From Streptomyces fodineus (GTDB lineage Bacteria; Actinomycetota; Actinomycetes; Streptomycetales; Streptomycetaceae): a stretch of 64,000 nucleotides of DNA. A program made the translations under genes and the position numbers. Below the pieces are notes generated by a model, which saw only the letters and a list, made by a program, of their open reading frames with translations, had not been told where the DNA came from and searched no databases. This document shows positions 43,114-51,413 of this stretch, piece by piece. The stretch covers positions 9,362,001 through 9,426,000 of the forward strand of contig NZ_CP017248.1 of assembly GCF_001735805.1 (NCBI RefSeq), in the 5' to 3' direction. How positions within the stretch are numbered: position 1 is the stretch's first letter; every line of letters begins with the position of its first letter.

Positions 43114-44350
43114 CCCGGTCGGCGCCCGGGAGACCCGGTCGCTCATCGAACGGGTCTTCCGCGAGGAAGCGGGCCGGCTGACCGCCAGCCTGGTCCGCCT
43201 CCTCGGCGACTTCGACCTGGCCGAGGAGATGGTCGGCGAGGCCGTCGTGGAGGCACTGCGGCGCTGGCCGAGCTCCGGCCCGCCCAGACGGCCCGGAGCC
43301 TGGCTGCTGACCTGCGCGCGCAACAAGGCCCTCGACCGCATCCGCCGCGAGGCCCGATTCCAGGACCGGCTCCCGCAGCTCGCGGCCCGCATCGAAGCCC
43401 TGCCCGACTCGGCCGAACGGGAGCCCGACGACCGCCTGCGGCTCATCTTCACCTGCTGCCATCCCGCCCTGGAGCCCGATGCGCAGGTCGCGCTCACCCT
43501 GCGTGCCGTGGTGGGCCTGACCACCGCCGAGATCGCGCGGGCGTTCATGGTGCCCGAAGCCACCCTCGCCAAGCGCGTGACCCGGGCGAAACAGAAGATC
43601 CAGGCCGCCGGCATCCCCTACCGCGCGCCCGAGCCCGAGGAGCGCGCCGAGCGGCTGCCCCAGGTCATGCGCGTGGTGTACCTCGTCTTCAACGAGGGCT
43701 GCTTCACCACCGGCGGAGACCTCGGAGTCCGGCGCGAGCTGGTCGACGACGCCGAATGGCTCGCCGCCCTGCTGGCCGGCTCACTGCCCCAGGAGCCGGA
43801 ACCGCTCGCGCTGCTGGCCCTGATCCGCCTGCACGCGGCCCGCTGGCCCGCTCGCCTGGACGCCGGCGGACGGCTCGTCCCCCTCGCCGACCAGGACCGT
43901 ACCCGCTGGGACGCACAGCGCATCCGCAGCGCCACCGCCCTCATCGAGCGAGCCGCCGCGCTCGGCCGGACCGGCCCGTACCAGATCGAGGCCGCCATCG
44001 CCGCCGTGCACTGCGAGGCACCCAGCTGGAACGAGACCGACTGGCCCCAACTGCTCAGGCTCTACGACATGTTGCTGGCCGTCGACCCCTCACCCGTCGT
44101 ACGCCTGAACCGTGCCGTCGTGCTCAGCCACACCGACGGCCCGGCCGCCGCGCTGGCCCAGGTCGACACCCTCACGGACCGGCTGGGCCGCTACCACCTC
44201 TTCCACGCCACCCGCGCCGCGCTGCTGCGCGACCTCGGCCGCGACGCGGAGGCCGCCGAGGCCGACCGGGAGGCGCTCCGCCGCACCGCCAACCCCGCCG
44301 AGCGCTCCCTGCTCACCGCCCGCCTGCGCGGCAGCGACGCCACCGGCTGA
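43100..44350 (+). CDS. ECF42-group RNA polymerase sigma factor with C-terminal TPR-like extension
   Basis: A 416-aa sigma factor. Sigma-70 region 2 is near 15-85 (RLLGDFDLAEEMVGEAVVEA, ending AWLLTCARNKALDRIRRE). Region 4 is near 115-170 (LTTAEIARAFMVPEATLAKR). A long C-terminal domain (about 180-416) follows, with YLVFNEGCFTTGGDL and helical repeats ending FHATRAALLRDLGRDAEAAE. No anti-sigma gene is adjacent; the C-terminal extension is thought to replace it in this group. TTG 43100 has GGAGG 9 nt upstream and overlaps the YCII gene. Confidence 0.92.
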   Translation: MSSADPVGARETRSLIERVFREEAGRLTASLVRLLGDFDLAEEMVGEAVVEALRRWPSSGPPRRPGAWLLTCARNKALDRIRREARFQDRLPQLAARIEALPDSAEREPDDRLRLIFTCCHPALEPDAQVALTLRAVVGLTTAEIARAFMVPEATLAKRVTRAKQKIQAAGIPYRAPEPEERAERLPQVMRVVYLVFNEGCFTTGGDLGVRRELVDDAEWLAALLAGSLPQEPEPLALLALIRLHAARWPARLDAGGRLVPLADQDRTRWDAQRIRSATALIERAAALGRTGPYQIEAAIAAVHCEAPSWNETDWPQLLRLYDMLLAVDPSPVVRLNRAVVLSHTDGPAAALAQVDTLTDRLGRYHLFHATRAALLRDLGRDAEAAEADREALRRTANPAERSLLTARLRGSDATG

Positions 44351-44388
44351 GCGGAGCGCACCGGGGGGTCAGCGTCTCGTGGCCGGCA

Positions 44389-45117
44389 TCAAAGGGTGAG
44401 GACCATGTCCTCATGTGCGGCCAGGATCTCCCCGCCGTAGGCGGCACCGGCCTCCGCGACGGACCGCCGGCGCTCGGCTCCGGGCCAGAAGTGTGTGAGC
44501 AGCAGGCGCTCCGCCCCCGCGTCGGCGGCCAACCGGCCTGCCTGGGCGGCGCTGAGCAGGTACGGCTCGGCTGCCGGACCCTGGAGAGTCGCCCCGGCGA
44601 CCAACAGGTCCGCCCCGGCCGCCAGTTCACCGAGCGCTCGGTCGGGACCGGCGTCGCCGCTGTAGGCGACGGTCAGGCCCGGCCCGGTCAACCGCAGGCC
44701 CGCGTGCGGCACATGATGAGGAAGGAGCCGCCCGTCCAGTCGGAAGGGTCCGACCTCGTAGCCACCCGGGAGCGGATGCGGGTCGAAGACCTCACGCAGT
44801 TCCTCGGTCGGCTCCATCGCCTGTACTCGTTCGAGCACGCCCGGCGGGCAGTACAACGGCACCCGCCCGCGGCGCTCCCCGCCGAGGAGCAGCGCTCGGC
44901 ACAGCGCGCTCAGATCAGCGCAGTGATCCGGGTGTTCGTGGGTGATGACCACGGCGTCGACTTCGCTCGCCGAGCACCGCGCCAGCAGCCGGGGCAGTGT
45001 CGCGTAGCCGAGATCGACGACCAGGCGGAATCCGTCGCCCTCGAGCAGGAAGCCGCTCGCCGCCCGTCCGGCCTCCGGCCAGGCACCGCACGTCCCCAGC
45101 ACCGTCAGTTCGCGCAC
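44389..45117 (-). CDS. MBL-fold metallo-hydrolase (RNase Z/beta-lactamase-like)
   Basis: About 242 aa. The N-terminus reads RELTVLGTCGAWPEAGRAASGFLLE, usual for this group. The metal motif is THEHPDHCADL near 60-70, with further ligands in PHHVPHAGLRL, YSGDAGPD and LLLTHFWPG. It resembles cyclic-nucleotide or RNA phosphodiesterases of the RNase Z class, but the substrate cannot be given. I take GTG 45117 because homology begins there; a TTG at 45135 is equally lacking a ribosome site. Convergent with the sigma gene, 38 nt between stops. Confidence 0.8.
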   Translation of the reverse strand: MRELTVLGTCGAWPEAGRAASGFLLEGDGFRLVVDLGYATLPRLLARCSASEVDAVVITHEHPDHCADLSALCRALLLGGERRGRVPLYCPPGVLERVQAMEPTEELREVFDPHPLPGGYEVGPFRLDGRLLPHHVPHAGLRLTGPGLTVAYSGDAGPDRALGELAAGADLLVAGATLQGPAAEPYLLSAAQAGRLAADAGAERLLLTHFWPGAERRRSVAEAGAAYGGEILAAHEDMVLTL

Positions 45118-45344
45118 CTGCGCAGGATCCCACAATTCGCGTCACCACACCGTGGTGCGGCCGGCCCGCCGGTCGTCACCCGACGGCGTCACCGGGCACG
45201 CTGCCGGCCCCGCGGGTGTCTTTGCGGCCGGGTGCCGGCGGGCAGAGAGAACATGGACGCTGTGCCGGACGGCGTCGATGCGCCCGGCGCAGCCTGCCGT
45301 TCGCTTGCGGTGATCCAGCCCGGCACACAGCGAGGAGTCATCAC

Positions 45345-46367
45345 GTGAGGGTCGTCATCACGGGCGCGTTCGGTTTCCTGGGAGGCCTGCTCACCGCCTC
45401 ACTGCTGCGGACGCGGGCGTTCGGAGGCACCCCGATCGACCGACTGGTGCTTGCCGACCGCGTGGTACGGCCCGACTCACCGGCGGCGACCGACCCCCTC
45501 GTGGACATCGTGCACGGCGACCTGATCGACCGCCTCGACGACGTGTTCGCGGAGCCGGTTCATGTGCTGTTCCACCTGGCCGCCGCGGTCTCGGCCGAGT
45601 GTGAGGCCGACGTCGGCCTCGGCATGCGTGCCAATGTGGACACCACCCGCGCCCTGCTCGACGCTGCCCGCGCTCAGTCGGCCGCCGGCGGGCCGCTGCC
45701 GCGGGTGGTCTTCTCCAGCAGCCTCGCCGTCTACGGTTCCGATCCGGCGCTGCCCATGCCCCCGGTGGTCAGCGAGTCGACCCCGCCCATGCCGCGGTCC
45801 AGCTACGGAACGCAGAAGCTCATCTGCGAGCACCTGATCGCGGACTACACCCGCCACGGCTTCCTCGACGGCCGCGTCGCCCGGCTGATGACCGTCTCGG
45901 TACGGCCGGGCCAACCCAACGCAGCCGCATCCGGCTTCCTGTCCGGAATCGTTCGCGAACCGCTCGCCGGACTCCCGGCAACCTGCCCGGTGCACCCCGA
46001 CCTGCGGGTGGCCCTGTCCTCACCGCGACGCACCGTCCACGGCCTCCTTCGAGTCGCGGAGGCGGAGCGCGGCACCGGGCCGGGACGCCTCGACGGCCGG
46101 GTACCGGTCAACCTTCCCGCCCTGACGGTGTCGGTCGCCGAGATGCTCGCGACGCTGCGCCAGGTGGGCGGCGACGCCGTCACCGACCTGGTGACCGTCA
46201 GGCCCGACCCCGCCATCGAGGCCATCGTGGCCTCCTGGCCCGCCGTCTTCGACAACAGCCGCGCCGCCGCACTCGGTCTCGAGCCCGACGCGGACTTCAT
46301 GTCCGTCGTACAGGACTACGTCGCCGATGCACGAGGACCGATTCCTCATGTACTCAGGTGGAGCTGA
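45345..46367 (+). CDS. denD: D-erythronate dehydrogenase-like NAD-dependent epimerase/dehydratase
   Basis: A 340-aa extended SDR. Cofactor site VVITGAFGFLGGLLTASLL (residues about 3-21), HLAAAVSAE near 78, and the catalytic VVFSSSLAVYG, then SSYGTQKLICEHL with Tyr-x3-Lys. The segments SVRPGQPNAAASGFLSGIVREPL and the SSPRRTVHGLL match DenD, which oxidises D-erythronate at C2. The kinase and isomerase partners (DenK, OtnI) are not adjacent, so the physiological role here is uncertain. GTG 45345 has CGAGGAG 7 nt upstream. Confidence 0.82.
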   Translation: MRVVITGAFGFLGGLLTASLLRTRAFGGTPIDRLVLADRVVRPDSPAATDPLVDIVHGDLIDRLDDVFAEPVHVLFHLAAAVSAECEADVGLGMRANVDTTRALLDAARAQSAAGGPLPRVVFSSSLAVYGSDPALPMPPVVSESTPPMPRSSYGTQKLICEHLIADYTRHGFLDGRVARLMTVSVRPGQPNAAASGFLSGIVREPLAGLPATCPVHPDLRVALSSPRRTVHGLLRVAEAERGTGPGRLDGRVPVNLPALTVSVAEMLATLRQVGGDAVTDLVTVRPDPAIEAIVASWPAVFDNSRAAALGLEPDADFMSVVQDYVADARGPIPHVLRWS

Positions 46368-46414
46368 GTACATGCGCGCTGACCGGTGAGGGCCGGGGCT
46401 GCCACGCTCGGGTC

Positions 46415-46585
46415 ATGCGCCGAGGAATCCCGGGATCCGTTGCCCACCTGTCGTCCGTACTCGTCCTGGCAGGGCTGTCCGCGGCGGCATGGACTGCCTG
46501 GCTGGGCTGGGACCAGCAACGCGACGCGCACCCCGACGGCTCGACGACCGGCCCCTACGAGGCGTGGCAGGTCATCGGACAGTAA
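46415..46585 (+). CDS. Small membrane protein, possibly truncated
   Basis: A 56-aa frame: one hydrophobic helix (VLVLAGLSAAAWTAWLGW), then QQRDAHPDGSTTGPYEAWQV and a stop two residues later. The DGSTTGPYEAWQV stretch looks like the first half of a four-helix membrane protein that I believe is common in Streptomyces, where the sequence goes on into further helices (recollection, not checked). No strong ribosome site. The stop is 16 nt from the end of the convergent DUF885 gene. It could be a remnant. Confidence 0.45.
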   Translation: MRRGIPGSVAHLSSVLVLAGLSAAAWTAWLGWDQQRDAHPDGSTTGPYEAWQVIGQ

Positions 46586-46600
46586 CCGGAAGGCCTCCTG

Positions 46601-48307
46601 TCACAGCGATGCGAGGTTGTCGGCCAGGTCGGCGAGGCCGAGCGAGCCCTGGGCGAGTGCGTTCATGTGCCAGGTGCGCAGGTCGAAACCGGTGCCGAGG
46701 CGGCGGCGGGCGGCCGCACGGCCTTGCAGCCAGGCACGTTCTCCCAGCTTGTAGCCGATCGCCTGGCCGGGCCAGCCGAGGTAGCGGTCGATCTCGCTGG
46801 TACGGCGGGCGGTGTCGCTGCCGTGGTGGGCGGCCATGAACGCGGTGGCGAGCTCCGGAGTCCAGCGTTCGCCGGGGTGGAAGCCGGAGTCGGCGGGAAC
46901 GGCGAGTTCCAGGTGCATGCCGATGTCGATGATCACGCGGATGATCCGGAGCATCTGCTTGTCCAGATAGCCGAGGCGGCGGGCGGGGTCGGTGAGGAAG
47001 CCCAGCTCGTCCATCAGACGCTCGGCGTACAGGGCCCAGCCTTCCTTGTTGGCGCTGACCGCGCCGAGGGTGATCTGGTAGCTGCTGAGGCGGTCCGCGG
47101 CGGCGGTCCAGCGCGCGGTCTGCAAATGGTGGCCGGGGACGCCCTCGTGGTACCAGGTGCTCACGATCTCCCAGGTGGGGAAGGCCTGTTGACCCAGCGT
47201 GGGCAGGTACGTACGCCCGGGGCGCTTGAAGTCCAGGCTGGGACCGTTGTAGTAGGGAGCGCCCGAGCTGCCCGGGGGTGCGATGACGGTCTCGACCCGG
47301 CGCAGGGGGCCGGAGATGTCGAAATGGGTGCCGTCGAGCGCGTCGATCGCCTCGTCGATGATCTGCTGGAGCCAGGCGCGGATGTTCTCCTCGCCCACGA
47401 TGGTGTGACCGTGCCGGTTCAGGTGGTCCATGGTCTCCCGGACGCCGGCGCCCGGAAGGATCCGCCCGGCCTCGGCCCGCATCTCGGCGACCGTCCGGTG
47501 GAACTCCTCCCAGGCCCAGGCGTAGGCCTCCGCCGGGTCCGGTTCCGTTCCGTTGGCCCAGCGGGCCGAGCGCAGGTAGCGCTCGCGGCCGACGGGGTCC
47601 GGGGTGCCGTTCGCGGCGGGCAGATAGGTGCCGCGCAGCCAGTCGTGGAAGCCGGCCACCGCGGCCGTCGCCCGGTCGGCGGCGGCCTCCAGTTCCGGCC
47701 CGAGCCGCTGCGGACCGGCGGCCACGAGCGTCGAGAACCAGCTCGCCCCGCCGGTGTCCGCGCCGGTCCAGGCGGCGAGTTGGCCGATGACGGCCCGGGC
47801 CTGCCGGGGCGCGCACAGCAGCCCGCGGGCGATGCCCTCGCTCAGGGTCGCCCGATAACCGTCCAGTGCACCGGGCAGGTTGCGCAGCCGCCCGGCGACG
47901 GCCGCCCAGTTCTCGTCGGTGTCGGTGGGCATCAGGGTGAAGATGCTCCGCACCTTGTGCAGGGGCGAATTGACGTTCCGCAGCTCGCGGAAGTGATCAC
48001 CTGCCTCGTGCAGGACGAGTGCGGCGGTCAGCCTCTCTCGCAGCAGCCGGGCGCAGTTCCGCTCGGCGTCCTCGAACACCACCCCGTCCTTCTCGGCGTG
48101 CCGCTCGGCGGCGTCGAGCGCGGACAGCGTCCGCCGGGCCAGCTCGGCGAGCGCCTCGAAGCCCTCCGGAGACAGATCCGGCTGCCGGGCGTCCTCGGGG
48201 TGCAGGCCCAGCCGGGTCGAGGTCATGGGATCGAGGGCGGCGACCTGCGCGACGTAGTCGTCGGCGATCCGGCGCGGAGTGCTCGGTTTGTCGGACACGT
48301 GCCCCAT
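46601..48307 (-). CDS. DUF885 family protein, putative metallopeptidase
   Basis: A 568-aa DUF885 protein. The conserved core is STWYHEGVPGHHLQTARW near 388-405, an HE-x4-HH arrangement that suggests metal binding. Later come ANKEGWALYAERLMDELGF and GWPGQAIGYKLGERAW, with the second group of conserved residues. The family is distantly M32/M3-like and thought to be peptidases, but no substrate is established. Cytoplasmic: no signal. ATG 48307 with GGTGCG upstream is weak; the conserved DDYVAQVAALDP begins at about 16, so the start is near. Monocistronic. Confidence 0.85.
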   Translation of the reverse strand: MGHVSDKPSTPRRIADDYVAQVAALDPMTSTRLGLHPEDARQPDLSPEGFEALAELARRTLSALDAAERHAEKDGVVFEDAERNCARLLRERLTAALVLHEAGDHFRELRNVNSPLHKVRSIFTLMPTDTDENWAAVAGRLRNLPGALDGYRATLSEGIARGLLCAPRQARAVIGQLAAWTGADTGGASWFSTLVAAGPQRLGPELEAAADRATAAVAGFHDWLRGTYLPAANGTPDPVGRERYLRSARWANGTEPDPAEAYAWAWEEFHRTVAEMRAEAGRILPGAGVRETMDHLNRHGHTIVGEENIRAWLQQIIDEAIDALDGTHFDISGPLRRVETVIAPPGSSGAPYYNGPSLDFKRPGRTYLPTLGQQAFPTWEIVSTWYHEGVPGHHLQTARWTAAADRLSSYQITLGAVSANKEGWALYAERLMDELGFLTDPARRLGYLDKQMLRIIRVIIDIGMHLELAVPADSGFHPGERWTPELATAFMAAHHGSDTARRTSEIDRYLGWPGQAIGYKLGERAWLQGRAAARRRLGTGFDLRTWHMNALAQGSLGLADLADNLASL

Positions 48308-48449
48308 GCTGACGCACCCCCGCCGACGGTGTCAGCAGCCCGCCGTCGACTTTCGGCCGCTCGGGATCGCACGCCGACGGGAACCGCGGCGCGGTCCACC
48401 TGAGTAACCCGTCGGCCATGGAAGCCCGTTGCTCGTCACGGCGGGTGCC

Positions 48450-49211
48450 TCACTCACCGCCCGGACCGGCCACCGGGCGGCGGTCGGGGACTCCGTGTTC
48501 GCGCAGGGGGCCGACCTGCCAGCCACGCGCCTGGCAGGCGTCGAGGATGCCGGGCAGTGCCCGCAGGGTGGTGCGCCAGGAGCCGGTGGCGGAGGTGCAG
48601 TCGGAGTCGTGGAGCAGGACGGTGCCGCCGCCGCGCAGGTCCCGCAGGACGGTGTCCTGGACGGATCGGGGCGTGGCCCGCTTGCGCCAGTCCTCGCCCC
48701 AGGCGGTCCACAGCACCGGGGTCAATCCGAGGCGGCGGCAGGCCAGATGGGCGGCGGTCGTCATCACCCCGTACGGCGGCCGGAAGAGCGCCGGTGCCCG
48801 GCCGGTGACGTCGGCCACGGCGTCGCGGGCGCGGGCGAGGTCGTCGTACGTGGCCCGGGGGCCGCGCACCAGCAAGGGCCGGTGATGCCAGCCGTGGACG
48901 GCGATCTCGTGCCCGGCGGCGGCCATCTCCTTCGCCAGCCCGGGGGAGCGGACCAGCATCGAACCGAGCAGGAAGAAGGTGGCCCGGACCCCGCGCGTCT
49001 CCAGGAAGCTGAGGAAGTGCGGGGTGGACAGGTGGTCGGGGCCGTCGTCGAAGGTGAGGGCGATGTGATCCGGGCGGCCCTGACCGGCCAGGCGTGGCAT
49101 GGCCGTGTTGCGCAGCGGCCCGAAGGTGGAGATCACGGGGGCGGCGTGCAACGCGGCGAGCGCGGGCAGGACCGTGGCAGAGGCGAGCAGGGCGGGGCGG
49201 GCCGGGGTCAT
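48450..49211 (-). CDS. Polysaccharide deacetylase (NodB homology), CE4
   Basis: A 253-aa protein. An N-terminal hydrophobic stretch (LLASATVLPALAALHAA) could be a signal anchor. NodB motifs: MT1 LTFDDGPD near 52 (two Asp), MT2 HEIAVHGWHH (two His), MT3 ALFRPPYGV, MT4 WTAWGEDW and MT5 VLLHDSD. It would remove N- or O-acetyl groups from a polysaccharide or peptidoglycan. ATG 49211 overlaps the stop of the glycosyltransferase gene by 4 nt, so both are coupled. Regulation is likely through the BlaI-like sites upstream of the glycosyltransferase. Confidence 0.9.
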   Translation of the reverse strand: MTPARPALLASATVLPALAALHAAPVISTFGPLRNTAMPRLAGQGRPDHIALTFDDGPDHLSTPHFLSFLETRGVRATFFLLGSMLVRSPGLAKEMAAAGHEIAVHGWHHRPLLVRGPRATYDDLARARDAVADVTGRAPALFRPPYGVMTTAAHLACRRLGLTPVLWTAWGEDWRKRATPRSVQDTVLRDLRGGGTVLLHDSDCTSATGSWRTTLRALPGILDACQARGWQVGPLREHGVPDRRPVAGPGGE

Positions 49212-50533
49212 CGCCTGTCTCCGTCCAGGTAGTGGGCAACGGCGGTGAAGCGGGCGGGTGCTTCGGTGTAGGCGTAGGCCAGCGGGCCGGCGACGCCCAG
49301 CGAGAGGGTGGTCGCCGCGACGGCTGCGGTCAAGGCGAGCCGTCGCCGGCCGGCGTGGCCTACGACGGCGGGTGCCGGCCCGTATCCGGTTCTTGCGGCG
49401 ATGGCGGGCACCGGCCCGGGGGCGGACCGGTGCAGGGCGATTCCCGCCGCGCGTTGGGCCTGGCCTCGGGGTCCGTGCAGAAGCTCGGTGAGTGCGGGGC
49501 CCAGGTCCTCGCGGGTGCGGATCCAGGCCGTCAGGCCTGCCTCCTCCAACGCCTGGGCATTGGTGCGGCCGTGGCCGGGGATGCAGCGGTAGCTGGCCAC
49601 CGGCAGCCCGGCGGCGAACGCCTCCAGCGAGGTCAGCCCGCCGGCGTTCTGGACCAGCACGTCGCAGGCGTGCATGAGGCCCGGCATGTCGTCCACCCAG
49701 CCGAAGGCGTGCTCGATGCCATCCTGCTTCAGCCGCGCGACGAGGGCCTGGTTTCGGCCGCACACCACCACCGGGACCGCGACCCCCGTCTCGCGTATCT
49801 CGACGGCGGCCTGCCGCACCGGGCCGACCCCCCATGACCCCGCTACGAGCAGGGCCAGCGGCGCGTGCTCGGGCAGGCCGAACCGGGCGCGCGCGGCGGG
49901 CCGTTGGCCGTCGGAGGCGGGGGTGAAGCGTGAGCCGGTGACGGGACCGGCGACCGTGACGGCGGCGGCGCCCTGCGCGTGCGCCTGGGCCGCCGGAACC
50001 TGGTGCACCGCCAGGTGAGCGTCGATGCCCGGGGCGACCCACAGGGCATGAACAGAGAAGTCGGTCAGGTAGGTGAAGGCGGGCACCGTCAGCAGACCGC
50101 GCCGCCGCAGCGCGCCGAGGACCTGGCTGGCACCCGGGTAGGTCGAGACGACCGCGCAGGTGTCCGGCGTGATCGTCCGCAGGGTGCGGTGCTCGGCACT
50201 GCGGAACAGCGCCCGCCACACCGCACCGGGGCGTGAAGAGTGCTCCGTGGCCTTGTACAGGCGTTGGTATCCCTCCGGTGCCCAGGTGAGCAGACGGTGG
50301 TAGCCGCCGCACAGCAACCGGCCCGCGTGCGCGGGCAGCAGGTCGAGGAAGTCGTGCCGGTCCACCTGGAATCCCTGTGCGGTCAGGCGGTCGGCCAGCC
50401 CGGCTGCCGCCCCGTCGTGTCCCGCGCCGACGCTCGCGGAGATGACGACGACCCGCCGAGGGCCGCAGCCCGGTGGCGGTGGGGTGGACGGCGAAGGGGC
50501 CGAGCCCGGAAGCGGGTGGAGCTGGTCCGGCAC
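49208..50533 (-). CDS. MGDG-synthase-type glycosyltransferase with C-terminal membrane helix
   Basis: A 441-aa GT28/MGDG-synthase-family enzyme. N-terminal VVVISASVGAGHDGAAAGLADR (residues about 27-48) is the diacylglycerol-glycosyltransferase signature. STYPGASQVLGALRRRG and TYLTDFSVHALWV follow. The donor site is in VQNAGGLTSLEAFAAGLPV, then CIPGHGRTNAQALEEAG. A tail after about 385 holds one helix (LALTAAVAATTLSLGVAGPLA). It transfers a sugar to a lipid at the membrane. GTG 50533 has AGGAGG 10 nt upstream. It forms an operon with the deacetylase gene. Confidence 0.85.
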   Translation of the reverse strand: MPDQLHPLPGSAPSPSTPPPPGCGPRRVVVISASVGAGHDGAAAGLADRLTAQGFQVDRHDFLDLLPAHAGRLLCGGYHRLLTWAPEGYQRLYKATEHSSRPGAVWRALFRSAEHRTLRTITPDTCAVVSTYPGASQVLGALRRRGLLTVPAFTYLTDFSVHALWVAPGIDAHLAVHQVPAAQAHAQGAAAVTVAGPVTGSRFTPASDGQRPAARARFGLPEHAPLALLVAGSWGVGPVRQAAVEIRETGVAVPVVVCGRNQALVARLKQDGIEHAFGWVDDMPGLMHACDVLVQNAGGLTSLEAFAAGLPVASYRCIPGHGRTNAQALEEAGLTAWIRTREDLGPALTELLHGPRGQAQRAAGIALHRSAPGPVPAIAARTGYGPAPAVVGHAGRRRLALTAAVAATTLSLGVAGPLAYAYTEAPARFTAVAHYLDGDRR

Positions 50534-50666
50534 GGTCGATCAGCCTCCTGACGGATACGGGGCACGGCCGGGCATGCCCGGGCCAGGGCGGCAGCGCGCG
50601 CGGGTCGAGGCCGCGCCCGTACGCGGACCAGGGCACGATGCGATCACGTCGGCGCCGAAAGCGAAG

Positions 50667-50685
50667 CTACTACATGATGTAGAAC
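50667..50685. promoter_or_regulatory. BlaI-type operator A
   Basis: CTACTACATGATGTAGAAC. The core CTACAT-G-ATGTAG (50670-50682) is a perfect palindrome around one base, matching the TACTACA/TGTAGTA BlaI/MecI operator type. It lies about 135 nt before the glycosyltransferase start on its 5' side. Confidence 0.75.
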
Positions 50686-50756
50686 TTGGGGAACGGCCCT
50701 GGTGAAGTAAGGAGTTCGGCTGCGGACTCGATGGGGGAGGGTTGGTGCCGGCAAAT

Positions 50757-50775
50757 CTACTACAACATGTAGAAG
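50757..50775. promoter_or_regulatory. BlaI-type operator B
   Basis: CTACTACAACATGTAGAAG, with the same frame as site A and one mismatch in the arms. It lies about 72 nt before the DedA-like GTG. Confidence 0.7.
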
Positions 50776-50846
50776 ATCGTGCGGGCGCAGAAGCGCACAG
50801 GAGGGGGAGAGCCCGTCGATGGCACCAGGTCCCATGACCCTGGCAG

Positions 50847-51413
50847 GTGTCCTGGATCCGCAGGCTGGGCGCGGCCCGGTTGTCGCTGGTGCTGGTGCTG
50901 GTGCTGGTGCTGGTGCTGGTGCTGGTGTGCGCGGGCGTGGGCTCGCTCACGGGCGCGCAGACCGGATTCTGGCTGGGGCGGCGCGGCGTTCGGTCGGCGC
51001 GGCTGCGCCGGCTGGAGGGCCGGGGGCAGGCCCGCATGGAGCGAGCCGAAGCGCTGTTCACGCGGTACGGACCCCGAAGAGCGGTGGTGCTGGGGAGGTT
51101 CGTGCCGGTGGTGCGCACCCTGGTCCATCCGGCAGCCGGCCTGCTGGACATGCCGACGGCCTCCTTCACTCTGTGGCAGACCGTGGCCGGACTCGGCTGG
51201 TCGCAGTCGCTGGTGCTGGCCGGGTATCTCCTCGGCGAGAGCGGGCGGCGGGCAACGGCGTACCTGGCCCCGGCCATCGCCGCGGTCGTCGCCGTAGGGC
51301 TGCTGCCCCCCGCCGTCCAATGGCTGCGCGCGCACCGGGCGGCCGTACGCTGCCCGCAGCGGACCTGCCTTCCCGGTCGTCGCCGGACTCCCTGCACTAG
51401 GACAGGCTGTTGA
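50847..51413 (+). CDS. DedA/SNARE-associated family membrane protein, N-terminus missing
   Basis: A 188-aa frame. Residues about 30-150 match DedA: GSLTGAQTGFWLGRRG, RMERAEALFTRYGPRRAVVLGRF, VPVVRTLVHPAAGLLDM and WSQSLVLAGYLLGES. Family proteins have about 50 more residues at the start (the re-entrant E-x-PGE loop and first helix), absent here because a stop lies at 50835. GTG 50847 has no ribosome site. The start carries a (GCTGGT)7 repeat read as LVLVLV. The end overlaps the PstS gene by 17 nt on the other strand. It may be a decaying gene, but it sits behind a BlaI-type operator. Confidence 0.65.
   Translation: MSWIRRLGAARLSLVLVLVLVLVLVLVCAGVGSLTGAQTGFWLGRRGVRSARLRRLEGRGQARMERAEALFTRYGPRRAVVLGRFVPVVRTLVHPAAGLLDMPTASFTLWQTVAGLGWSQSLVLAGYLLGESGRRATAYLAPAIAAVVAVGLLPPAVQWLRAHRAAVRCPQRTCLPGRRRTPCTRTGC
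50885..50926 (+). repeat. Tandem hexanucleotide repeat (GCTGGT)7
   Basis: Seven exact copies of GCTGGT, 42 bp, inside the DedA-like gene, encoding an alternating Leu-Val stretch. Copy changes keep the frame and would alter helix length. Confidence 0.95.

Larger units (their letters stand above)
50534..50846. other. Divergent region between the glycosyltransferase and DedA genes
   Basis: A 313-bp region with two BlaI-like operators. No gene supported. The sequence around the operators (50660-50690 and 50750-50780) is less GC-rich than the surroundings. Confidence 0.6.

Noticed and set aside
50885..50926. CRISPR or variable repeat array
   Set aside because: Repeats are six bases without spacers, inside a coding frame.
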